In this document: in pieces, positions 1-7,211 of the stretch | How the letters are laid out: every line of letters begins with the position of its first letter | Numbering within the stretch: the first letter of the stretch is position 1 | Assembly: GCA_900466575.1 (NCBI GenBank) | Contig: UBMP01000004.1 | Location: 186,001 to 250,000 of the forward strand | Length of the DNA stretch: 64,000 nt | Origin: Hyphomicrobiales bacterium | Lineage (GTDB): Bacteria > Pseudomonadota > Alphaproteobacteria > Rhizobiales > Rhizobiaceae | Direction: 5' to 3' | Position numbers and translations under genes: made by a program | Notes under the pieces: model-generated | Databases searched by the model: none | Told to the model about the DNA's origin: nothing | What the model saw: only the letters and a program-made list of their open reading frames with translations

Positions 1-120
1 GACGCCATAGCGCGTGGCGGCAAGATCGTAAGCCGAAAAGGGCGCGATGGCGCGCGGCGCGACAAAGGTCAGGCCCCAGAGCGCACAGGTCGTCAGGCCC
101 GCGAGAATGCCGAGATACAT
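1..120 (-). CDS. DMT (EamA) family transporter, N-terminal fragment cut by the window edge
   Basis: The first 40 codons of an inner-membrane protein are visible; the rest lies left of the window. The ATG at 118-120 on the minus strand is preceded by a TGGAG ribosome binding site about 6 bases away. The peptide opens with a hydrophobic helix containing a CALWGLTFV motif, typical of the first helix of EamA/DMT-superfamily exporters, followed by a loop and the RYG typical of the start of helix 2. This is a family-level call from one helix. The substrate cannot be inferred. The gene is divergent from the PACE-like efflux gene that starts 181 bases away. Confidence 0.6.
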   Translation of the reverse strand, partial: MYLGILAGLTTCALWGLTFVAPRAIAPFSAYDLAATRYGV

Positions 121-301
121 GATGGCTCCAGAAGGAGGAAAACGGCGCAACGCCCGTTGGTGCAAGGCCTCTATAATCCGCCTTGCCGGATATTGCTATT
201 CCATTTGCGCCGCAGCGAGAAATCCGCGCCGCTCTCCTTTCTTGTGCAGGCGCGCTCATGTAGAGAGGGTCTGTCGAAAGAGAGCGGAGCAGGGTGGGTT
301 C

Positions 302-721
302 ATGAGACCGAAGGTAAGACGTGTAGTCTACGTTGCCTCCTATGAGTTCTTCGCCATCCTGTCGGTCGGCTTTGCGCTTTCGGTTCTCCTGGGCAAGCCG
401 TTCTTCGACACGGGCAGCTTCGCCATGATGACCTCACTGATTGCGGTCGGCTGGAACTATGTCTACACAAGCGGCTTCGAATGGTGGGAAGCGCGTCAGC
501 CCGTGAAGGGCCGCTCCCAGCGTCGCCGCGCGGCCCATGCCATCGGCTTCGAGGCCGGCCTTCTGGCTCTCTTCATTCCCTTCATGAGCTGGTGGCTCGC
601 CATTCCGCTCGCCGAGGCGCTCGTCTACCAGATTTCCTTCGCGCTCTACTTCCTCTGCTATACCTATATCTTCAATCTTGCCTTCGACACGATCTTCGGC
701 CTGCCGCAATCGGCACAGTGA
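302..721 (+). CDS. PACE-family (chlorhexidine-type) efflux transporter
   Basis: 139-residue inner-membrane protein made of two bacterial transmembrane pair (BTP) repeats, four helices in all at about residues 13-30, 40-57, 80-100 and 105-127. Proteins of this family (AceI type) export cationic biocides and polyamines by proton antiport. Residue 15 is a glutamate inside helix 1 (YEFFAI), matching the functionally essential Glu15 of AceI, and WNYVYTSGFEW after helix 2 fits the family motif. The open frame runs further upstream, but the ATG at 302 gives the expected length and the conserved N-terminus. It stands alone, with no regulator beside it inside the window. Confidence 0.85.
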   Translation: MRPKVRRVVYVASYEFFAILSVGFALSVLLGKPFFDTGSFAMMTSLIAVGWNYVYTSGFEWWEARQPVKGRSQRRRAAHAIGFEAGLLALFIPFMSWWLAIPLAEALVYQISFALYFLCYTYIFNLAFDTIFGLPQSAQ

Positions 722-1004
722 ACCGATAGTCTGCGCGAGATTCAGCCGAAGCCACTGTCGCATCCGCGCATCACTGCGAGGCGCCGCCTGCGGCTCATCC
801 ATCGCATCGTTGATCACGATCAACTATCTCTTTCGCATATCTGCGAGAATGGTGACTGCCTGCGGTGATGTCCACCGATGCGGCGCCGCCTCCGTCGCCC
901 TCGATCCCCAAGTCGCAGACAGAAAAAGAGAATGCTTTCAAAGCTTAAGGCGGCCCTCCGAGGCGATTTGCGCCTAACGCCGCCAGAGAAGAAGGAATGT
1001 TCCC
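722..1004. other. Intergenic region upstream of the semialdehyde dehydrogenase
   Basis: No supported gene. It holds a short inverted repeat at 809-824 (6-base arms GTTGAT and ATCAAC around a 4-base centre), a possible operator half-site pair, and the dehydrogenase ribosome binding site GAAGGA at about 990. No convincing sigma70 promoter was recognised. Confidence 0.5.
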
Positions 1005-2396
1005 ATGGCCTACGCCACGACTAATCCCTATACGGGCGAACTTCTGAAGACCTTTCCCGATGCGACTGACGCGGACGTGATCACCGCCATCGATCAGGCC
1101 CATGCGGCCTTCCTCAAGTGGCGTCTTATGCCGATCGCCGCGCGGGCGAAGGTCATGCATGCGGCAGCCAATATCCTTCGCCGTGACATCGATGAATACG
1201 CCCGCTTTCTCACGCTTGAGATGGGCAAGCTCTATTCGGAAGCCAAGGCCGAAGTGACGCTCTCCGCGGATATCTTCGACTATTACTATCACAATGCCGA
1301 GCGTCTTCTGGAGCCCGAAAAGCTGCCCGTGGCGAGCCCTGACGAGGGCGAAGCCATGCTCGTCTGCGAGCCGCTGGGCGTTCTTCTGGCCATCGAGCCG
1401 TGGAACTTCCCCTATTACCAGATTGCCCGCATCATCGCCCCGCAGCTTTGCGCCGGCAACACGATGCTCTTGAAGCATGCGTCGAACGTCCCGCAATCGG
1501 CGGCGATGTTCGAACGGTTGATGACGGAAGCGGGCCTCCCGCGGGGCGCGTTCAAGAACCTCTATGCCACCCGCTCGCAGATCGAACTCATCATCAACGA
1601 CCCGCGCGTGCATGGCGTTGCGCTGACGGGATCGGAAGGGGCGGGTGCGACGGTGGCCTCCGCCGCCGGCAATGCGCTCAAGAAGTCGACCATGGAGCTC
1701 GGCGGTGCCGATGCCTTCGTCGTGCTCAACGATGCGGAGCTTGAGAAGACGGTGAAGTGGGCCGTGTTTGGCCGCCACTGGAATGGCGGTCAGGTCTGCG
1801 TGTCGTCCAAGCGCATGATCATCGAGGACGGGATTTATGATCGTTTCTTCGATCAGTACAAGCAGGGCGTTGCAGGTTTGCGCGCAGGCGACCCCTTCGA
1901 TCCCTCGACCACCCTCGCTCCGCTGTCGTCGCAAGGCGCGGCCGATGAGGTGAAGGACAAGATCCGTCAGGCAGTGGAACATGGTGCGGTCGCCCTGGAG
2001 GTCGGTCCGCCGGTTCCCAACCAGGGCGCCTTTGTGCAGCCGACGATCCTCACCCAGGTCGGCAAGGACAATCCGGCCCGCTATTGGGAGTTTTTCGGCC
2101 CGGTCTCCATGCTTTTCCGCGCCCGTGACGAGCAGGAAGCAATCGAGATCGCCAACGACTCACCCTTCGGCCTCGGCGGCTCTGTCTTCACCAGCGACCG
2201 CAAGCGCGGTGAGGCGGTGGCCCGCCAGATTTCGACAGGCATGGTCTTCGTCAACCATCCGACCATGGTGAAGGCCGATCTGCCCTTCGGCGGTATCCGC
2301 CGCTCCGGCTATGGTCGCGAACTCGTCGGGCTGGGCATCAAGGAGTTCGTCAATCATAAACTCGTTTGCGTCGTCGATATCGACGCACCGTTCTGA
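1005..2396 (+). CDS. NAD(P)-dependent succinate-semialdehyde dehydrogenase, Sad-like
   Basis: 463-residue cytosolic aldehyde dehydrogenase. The catalytic cysteine is C265 (GGQVCVSS) and the general base E231 (STMELGG); the substrate and cofactor loop carries PWNFPYYQ. Length and motifs fit the shorter E. coli Sad/YneI group, which oxidises succinate semialdehyde to succinate in 4-aminobutyrate and related catabolism; GabD proteins are about 20 residues longer. The ATG has a GAAGGA site 8 bases upstream. It is monocistronic, ending in a strong hairpin. The exact aldehyde substrate is an inference from family membership. Confidence 0.85.
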   Translation: MAYATTNPYTGELLKTFPDATDADVITAIDQAHAAFLKWRLMPIAARAKVMHAAANILRRDIDEYARFLTLEMGKLYSEAKAEVTLSADIFDYYYHNAERLLEPEKLPVASPDEGEAMLVCEPLGVLLAIEPWNFPYYQIARIIAPQLCAGNTMLLKHASNVPQSAAMFERLMTEAGLPRGAFKNLYATRSQIELIINDPRVHGVALTGSEGAGATVASAAGNALKKSTMELGGADAFVVLNDAELEKTVKWAVFGRHWNGGQVCVSSKRMIIEDGIYDRFFDQYKQGVAGLRAGDPFDPSTTLAPLSSQGAADEVKDKIRQAVEHGAVALEVGPPVPNQGAFVQPTILTQVGKDNPARYWEFFGPVSMLFRARDEQEAIEIANDSPFGLGGSVFTSDRKRGEAVARQISTGMVFVNHPTMVKADLPFGGIRRSGYGRELVGLGIKEFVNHKLVCVVDIDAPF

Positions 2397-2402
2397 AAAC
2401 GC

Positions 2403-2428
2403 AGAAGGAGGCCGAAAGGCCTCCTTCT
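2403..2428 (+). terminator. Intrinsic terminator-like hairpin after the dehydrogenase gene
   Basis: Perfect 11-bp stem (2403-2413 with 2418-2428) closed by a GAAA tetraloop, starting 7 bases after the dehydrogenase stop codon. The trailing T tract is weak. Confidence 0.7.
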
Positions 2429-2445
2429 CATCTCCAAGGGTTATC

Positions 2446-2543
2446 AGAGCAATTCCAGCGAAGCGGAAACCGGTTTCGCGTGCGGAAATGCGCAAAAACT
2501 AAGAGCGAGTGCAGTTGCGCGTTTTACTGAAACGCGCAACTGC
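2446..2543. repeat. Rhizobial intergenic palindromic repeat, copy 1, plus hairpin
   Basis: The block beginning GCAATTCCAGCGAA and continuing AGCGG-AA-CCGGTTTCGCGT recurs almost unchanged at 22039-22085. It is followed by a perfect 14-bp hairpin (2511-2524 with 2530-2543, loop TACTG) that ends 9 bases from the stop of the convergent cfa gene and may terminate it. Repeats of this kind are scattered between genes in Rhizobium and Agrobacterium genomes. Confidence 0.7.
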
Positions 2544-2552
2544 CCTGGCGGA

Positions 2553-3809
2553 TTACTCGGCCGCCAGCTTCATATCGGTCTGTTCCGAAGCGATCAGCGA
2601 CCGCTCGGTGTCAACCATGTAATCGCGTGTCATCGGCAGCGCATCGCGCTGCTTGACCAGCTGGAACTGGAACACGTTGAGGTCGAGGAAGCGGAAGGCC
2701 GCCTCGGACGAAGCGAGATAGAACTCCCACATCCGGCAGAACTCTTCGTCATAGAGCTTGGCTGCATCCTCCCAGTGGCCCATGAAGCGCGCACGCCAGT
2801 GTTTCAGCGTCTCGGCGTAATGGTAGCGCAGGACTTCGACATCGGTCAGCATCAGGCCCGACCGCTCGATCGCCGGCAGCACTTCCGACATGGACGGAAT
2901 ATAGCCGCCGGGGAAGATGTATTTTTCGATGAACGGGTTCGTCGCCGACGGTGGCGAGGCCTGACCGATCGTATGCATCAGCATGACGCCATCGTCATTG
3001 AGAAGGGCTGCCGCCTTTTCGAAATATTCGTTGAAGCCCTTCTTGCCGACATGCTCGAACATGCCGACAGAGACGATGCGGTCGAACTTGCGGTCGAGAT
3101 GGCGATAGTCCTTGAGCAGGAATTCGGCGCGTCCCGAAAGCCCGTTTGCCGCGGCCCGCTTGTTGGCAATCGCCAGCTGCTCGTCCGAGAGCGTGACGCC
3201 CGTCACTTTCGCACCAAAGGTACTGGCAAGGTAAAGCCCCATGCCACCCCAGCCACAGCCGATGTCGAGCGTCGACAGATCGGGACGGTTGAAGTTGAGC
3301 TTGGAAGCAATATGCCGCTTCTTGGCGAACTGCGCTTCGTCCAGCGTCGTTTCAGGTGTCGGAAAATACGCGCAGGAATATTGCCGGTCATCATCCAGGA
3401 ACAGATCATAGAGTGCGCCCGACAGATCGTAATGGTGCTGCACGTTCTTCCGCGCGCGCATGAAATTGTTGCCGCGGCTCACCAGAGCGCCGAAATTGCG
3501 CATGGAAAGCGCCAGCTTCGCAAACGAGTTTTTCGTCTCGACGCTGCCTGGCATATTGGTGAGGGTCACTTTCAGGAAGTCGTAGATCGATCCTTCCACC
3601 ATGGTGAGCGAGCCCTGCATGTAACATTCGCCCAGCTTCAGAGCCGGATCGAGCATCAGCAGGTTTTCGGTCGCCGCGTCCGTCAGCCGGGCATGCACCG
3701 GATCGCCGGTGCCATCTCCGTAACTATAGGTCTTGCCGTCGGATGCGGTAATGGAAAGATTGCCCTTGAGAATGGCACGAGAAAGAAATCGGTCGAGAAA
3801 TCGGTACAT
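2553..3809 (-). CDS. cfa: Cyclopropane-fatty-acyl-phospholipid synthase
   Basis: 418-residue peripheral membrane methyltransferase that adds a methylene bridge from S-adenosylmethionine to unsaturated acyl chains of membrane phospholipids, usually in stationary phase or under acid stress. An N-terminal lipid-binding region (about 1-115) precedes the catalytic domain, which shows HHYDLSGALYDLFL near residues 125-137, YSCAYF at 144-149 and the SAM-binding LDIGCGWGG at 181-189. The length is slightly above the roughly 380 residues of E. coli Cfa. Rhizobia often carry more than one cfa paralogue, so the numbering among paralogues is not determined. It is convergent with the dehydrogenase gene. 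Confidence 0.93.
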   Translation of the reverse strand: MYRFLDRFLSRAILKGNLSITASDGKTYSYGDGTGDPVHARLTDAATENLLMLDPALKLGECYMQGSLTMVEGSIYDFLKVTLTNMPGSVETKNSFAKLALSMRNFGALVSRGNNFMRARKNVQHHYDLSGALYDLFLDDDRQYSCAYFPTPETTLDEAQFAKKRHIASKLNFNRPDLSTLDIGCGWGGMGLYLASTFGAKVTGVTLSDEQLAIANKRAAANGLSGRAEFLLKDYRHLDRKFDRIVSVGMFEHVGKKGFNEYFEKAAALLNDDGVMLMHTIGQASPPSATNPFIEKYIFPGGYIPSMSEVLPAIERSGLMLTDVEVLRYHYAETLKHWRARFMGHWEDAAKLYDEEFCRMWEFYLASSEAAFRFLDLNVFQFQLVKQRDALPMTRDYMVDTERSLIASEQTDMKLAAE

Positions 3810-4186
3810 GCTTGCCTCTCCGCGCGTGAACGGGCTGGCGAAGGGGTACGGGGGTTCGCTGCAGTCCGTTCAGATAACCATGGTTCTTGGCTCACCGGTC
3901 GCTGTGAAACGGCCGCAATACCGGGGCGCGTACGCCTGGTCCTTTTGCAGCGGTCTCGGCCGCTGTAGCGCTTGAGGGGAGTAGTCTGCCGGACGGCAGA
4001 CGCCTGACCGAAGAGCGGGGGACGCTCTCACCAGCGCGGATCAGAATTACGCAATCCAAAAATATTCACCGGTATTGATACTAAGGATTACAAACTTTTT
4101 AAGATGAATCAACAGGATTTCTTACCAAATGATTAAATTTGCGCCGGGCCTTCCCATTGCCCAAAAGGTCGCCGCTGGAGTGGGTA
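3810..4186. other. AT-rich intergenic region between cfa and rplI
   Basis: No gene is supported. The stretch 4040-4140 is clearly richer in A and T than its surroundings and lies upstream of cfa on the minus strand, so it probably holds the cfa promoter, but no clear -35/-10 pair could be assigned. Confidence 0.5.
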
Positions 4187-4194
4187 TCAGAACG

Positions 4195-4228
4195 AAAGAA
4201 GGCCCGGATGGTTCCATCCGGGCCTTCG
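4195..4228 (-). terminator. Intrinsic terminator of the rpsF-rpsR-rplI operon
   Basis: On the minus strand a GC-rich stem of about 12 bp (arms GAAGGCCCGGAT and ATCCGGGCCTTC) is followed by TTTCGTT, 26 bases after the rplI stop codon. Confidence 0.85.
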
Positions 4229-4253
4229 ACAATCCGAAATAATCGGAAAACGC

Positions 4254-4835
4254 TTATGCGTTTTCGTCTTCGTCTTCGTATTCAGCTTCCGGGTTGAAGA
4301 AGTCTTCCGGACGCAGCGCGTCTTCGTCAACGCCATAGATGGCTTCAGCCGAGGTAAGGTCTTCACCCTTGGCCTGGCGCTCGGCTTCTTCAGCCGAACG
4401 GGCAACGTTCAGCTCGATCGAAACGGCGACTTCGGCATGCAGGTGCAGCTCGACCTTATGCAGGCCGATGGCCTTGATCGGGTTGTTCAGCTCAACCTGG
4501 TTGCGGGCGATCGTGAAGCCTTCGTTGCCGAGGATTTCAACGATGTCACGGGCCGCGACCGAGCCGTACATCTGGCCGGTTTCGCCAGCGGAGCGAACGA
4601 CGATGAAGGACTTGCCGTCGAGCGATTCCGCGATCTTCTGGGCTTCCGACTTGCGCTCGAGGTTGCGAGCTTCGAGCGTTGCGCGCTCGGATTCGAAACG
4701 GGCCTTGTTGGCAGCGTTGGCGCGCAGCGCCTTGCCGAGCGGCAGCAGGTAGTTACGGGCGTAGCCGTCGCGAACCTTTACCGTTTCGCCCATCTGGCCG
4801 AGCTTGGAGATGCGCTCAAGAAGAATGACTTCCAT
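4254..4835 (-). CDS. rplI: 50S ribosomal protein L9
   Basis: 193-residue large-subunit protein. The N-terminal domain starts [17 protein letters not shown] and contains the usual glycine-rich rRNA-binding segment, then the long connecting helix (about 45-75) and the C-terminal domain with the conserved QMYGSV. The start at 4835 was chosen because it begins the conserved L9 N-terminus and has AAAGGAA upstream; the frame stays open 26 codons further. It is about 45 residues longer than E. coli L9 owing to an acidic C-terminal tail rich in Glu and Asp, as in other rhizobial L9 proteins. Last gene of the ribosomal operon. Confidence 0.96.
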   Translation of the reverse strand: MEVILLERISKLGQMGETVKVRDGYARNYLLPLGKALRANAANKARFESERATLEARNLERKSEAQKIAESLDGKSFIVVRSAGETGQMYGSVAARDIVEILGNEGFTIARNQVELNNPIKAIGLHKVELHLHAEVAVSIELNVARSAEEAERQAKGEDLTSAEAIYGVDEDALRPEDFFNPEAEYEDEDENA

Positions 4836-4848
4836 CGTGATGTTCCTT

Positions 4849-5847
4849 TCAGGTGTTCGAGGTGTCTGTTGTGTTCTTGTCTGTGGGTTTGCCGGCCACG
4901 GGCGTGAGTGCAATGGCGCGGCGGGTATCGAGCAGACCGACGATCAGGAAGACGATGCCGGTCAGCGAAATGGTGAGATAGGCGAGAATGAGTGCCGGCA
5001 TCCGCCAGGACTTGCCGCGGCTCTTCAGGTGGAAGGCAGCGAGACCCGCGAGCAGGAAGCCGCCGCCAAAGGCACCCGAGATCGAGGAGCCGACGATCGT
5101 CAGCACATTGTTATGTGTGATCATCCCGGCAATCAGCAGCGTCAGGCCGACGCCAAGTACATAGATGCTGTCGCGGTTCATGCGCAGCGCAGACGGCATG
5201 TCCTCGCGCGGGCGCAGCGCCGTGGTGGTCGTGCGCACGATGATCGCCGAGAAATAGTAGGCCGCGAAGATCGTGATGACCGACATGACCGCCTGATTGA
5301 GCGGCAGGAGATAATAATAGAAAGCCGTCACCTGGGCGAGAACGGCGGCGTCCATGCTGAAGGTCGGGTCCTGCGCGCTCAGCGCCTTGATCGCGGCGCC
5401 GATGATGTCCGTCGCTGTGCCACGGCTATAGCCAGTCGCCAGCAGGGTCAGCGCGACGGCGACAGCGACCAGCGCGCAAAGCCGCATCATCATGTCGGCC
5501 AGCGGGTACCAGGCCATGACATGGGCGGGACCGCCGAGCTCTTCGGCCGGGCGCGCGAAATTCGCAAGCCGCGACATCCAGGCCGCCGGAAGCTGCGGCA
5601 GCAGAAGGATCGAAACGGCAAACAGGGGAGAAACGGAGATCGCGAGTACGACGAAGCTGGCGGCGAGCGCCGAACCGGCGGCAACAATGCCGAAGCCGAG
5701 GCCTGCGATGAAGACCGGCATGCCCGCAAGAATGAGGAAAACGATGGAGGCGGACAAATGCGACGTCGCGGCCAGCACCAGCAGCGCTGACGTCAATCCG
5801 GCGAGTGCGCCGATCGCGATCGATTTAAAGTCCGGGTTCATCTTCAT
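4849..5847 (-). CDS. DUF2232 multi-span membrane protein
   Basis: 332-residue integral membrane protein with about eight predicted hydrophobic segments and a polar C-terminal tail rich in Thr and Asn. It belongs to the DUF2232 (YybS-like) family, whose function is unknown. It sits between rpsR and rplI with only 13 bases to rplI, an order common in Rhizobiales, so it is co-transcribed with ribosomal protein genes. The first ATG (5847) has AGGA seven bases upstream; a second ATG two codons later is an alternative. An energy-coupling (ECF S-component-like) role has been discussed for YybS relatives, but nothing here proves it. Confidence 0.82.
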   Translation of the reverse strand: MKMNPDFKSIAIGALAGLTSALLVLAATSHLSASIVFLILAGMPVFIAGLGFGIVAAGSALAASFVVLAISVSPLFAVSILLLPQLPAAWMSRLANFARPAEELGGPAHVMAWYPLADMMMRLCALVAVAVALTLLATGYSRGTATDIIGAAIKALSAQDPTFSMDAAVLAQVTAFYYYLLPLNQAVMSVITIFAAYYFSAIIVRTTTTALRPREDMPSALRMNRDSIYVLGVGLTLLIAGMITHNNVLTIVGSSISGAFGGGFLLAGLAAFHLKSRGKSWRMPALILAYLTISLTGIVFLIVGLLDTRRAIALTPVAGKPTDKNTTDTSNT

Positions 5848-6003
5848 CTCGCTGTCCTGCCGTTGGGTTTCCGCTGGCAGTTAGGGACGTGGCTCGCGCC
5901 ATTCAATCCCAACTTGGGTTTTGATTGGTTCCGATCCGCGCCCATCGCGGAAGGGGTGGGCGGAGGCTCTTGCGAAGCCTCCGCCGGTATTCAGACGTTC
6001 GGC

Positions 6004-6249
6004 TTAGGCCAGAACGTAGGGCAGCAGGCCGAGGAAGCGGGCGCGCTTGATGGCCTTGGCCAGCTCGCGCTGCTTCTTCTGCGAAACAGCCGTGATGCGG
6101 GACGGAACGATCTTGCCGCGCTCGGAAATGTAGCGCTGCAGGAGGCGAACGTCCTTGTAGTCGATCTTCGGAGCGTTGGCGCCGGAGAAGGGGCACGTCT
6201 TGCGACGGCGGTGGAACGGGCGACGTGCCGGGGAAGATGCATCAGCCAT
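6004..6249 (-). CDS. rpsR: 30S ribosomal protein S18
   Basis: 81-residue small-subunit protein that pairs with S6 on the platform. It carries the S18 signature [12 protein letters not shown] near the N-terminus and [13 protein letters not shown] in the middle. Two in-frame ATGs exist; AAGGAG lies only two bases from the first but eight from the second, so the second (6249) is preferred, giving MADAS as N-terminus. It lies 12 bases downstream of rpsF and is followed by the DUF2232 gene and rplI. Confidence 0.96.
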   Translation of the reverse strand: MADASSPARRPFHRRRKTCPFSGANAPKIDYKDVRLLQRYISERGKIVPSRITAVSQKKQRELAKAIKRARFLGLLPYVLA

Positions 6250-6261
6250 GGTCATATCTCC

Positions 6262-6708
6262 TTATGCACGGTCTTCGCGCGGACGGCGCGGACGGTCGTC
6301 GCGGTCACCGCGATCGCGGTTGAAGCCGCCTTCGCGCGGGCCACGGTCCGGACGGTCGCCATCGCGACGCGGACGGTCGTCACGGTCGCGCTTCTGCATC
6401 ATGGCCGACGGGCCTTCTTCGTGTGCTTCGACCGAAACGGTCATGTAACGAAGAACGTCTTCCGAGATGCGCATCTGGCGTTCCATTTCCTGGATCGCTG
6501 CTGCCGGAGCCGTAATGTCCATCAGGACGTAGTGAGCCTTGCGGTTCTTCTTGATGCGGTAGGTGAGGGACTTGAGGCCCCAGTTCTCGACCCGGCCGAC
6601 CTTGCCACCGTTTGCTTCGATCACGCCCTTGTAGTTTTCTACAAGGCCTTCGACCTGCTGCGGGGTCACGTCCTGGCGGGCAAGGAATACATGTTCGTAA
6701 AGTGCCAT
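6262..6708 (-). CDS. rpsF: 30S ribosomal protein S6
   Basis: 148-residue small-subunit protein. The core (1-95) has the S6 fold, with [14 protein letters not shown] at the start, [18 protein letters not shown] in the middle and [13 protein letters not shown] at the end of the core. From about residue 105 to the end the protein is a tail of Arg, Asp, Gly and Pro in near-repeats such as [17 protein letters not shown]. The start at 6708 begins the conserved N-terminus; the frame stays open ten codons upstream. First gene of the rpsF-rpsR-DUF2232-rplI operon, with a leader of about 220 bases. Confidence 0.96.
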   Translation of the reverse strand: MALYEHVFLARQDVTPQQVEGLVENYKGVIEANGGKVGRVENWGLKSLTYRIKKNRKAHYVLMDITAPAAAIQEMERQMRISEDVLRYMTVSVEAHEEGPSAMMQKRDRDDRPRRDGDRPDRGPREGGFNRDRGDRDDRPRRPREDRA

Positions 6709-7211
6709 TGTATTTTGCCTTTCTTGCGTTTCGATCAAAACCCGGGCATGGCGCCAAGCCTCAACGACTGTTCAATTGCCCTCTTTGACAAAGGCGGCAA
6801 GAAAAGCGTTTTGTCTCATACGGTCGAGAGCGGAGACACGGGAGGCCGGAAAGCTTTTGCTTCCATGTCGGACCATGAGGTCCGGACCCTCCGTTCAGCC
6901 ACCAGCCATAAGACCGGGTTAAACGATCAAGCGCGGCTTATACGCATTTCGGCGCGAATTGCAAGGGCTGCAGGAAATCCGATGGAAAAACTGCGGTTTC
7001 CGGTTTGGATTTGCGGTAAAGCAAAGAAAAAATAAAGTCCTTAGCGAAACTCTGTCTTGGAAAGCCCGCGCTCCCGGGAAATTGTGCGCGAGCTGTGGTG
7101 CAGGGTCGGCGGTACTTAAGTATAGGGCGATGGATTAATGTATTTTTCATGCCGCCTCTATACGTTTTTATGTCAATCGGGTCTCGTGGGGGGATCCCGG
7201 GCAAAGGCGCT
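6709..7211. other. Divergent intergenic region between rpsF and the GGDEF/EAL gene
   Basis: About 500 bases with no supported gene. The left half is the rpsF leader and its candidate promoter. The right half (about 7030-7211) is the presumed upstream region of the diguanylate cyclase/phosphodiesterase gene; it stays open in that frame from 7095, but the codons there look non-conserved. Confidence 0.5.
6937..6964 (-). promoter_or_regulatory. Candidate sigma70 promoter of the rpsF operon
   Basis: Read on the minus strand: TTGCAA (-35), a 16-base spacer, then TATAAG (-10). Transcription would start near 6930, about 220 bases before rpsF. The leader contains an imperfect hairpin at about 6867-6886 built from GTCCGGACC and GGTCCGAC. 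Confidence 0.5.

Noticed and set aside
945-1982. 345-codon minus-strand frame opposite the dehydrogenase gene
   Set aside because: It lies antisense to a well-supported enzyme and its protein is rich in Arg, His and Gly with no family features; it is a high-GC shadow.
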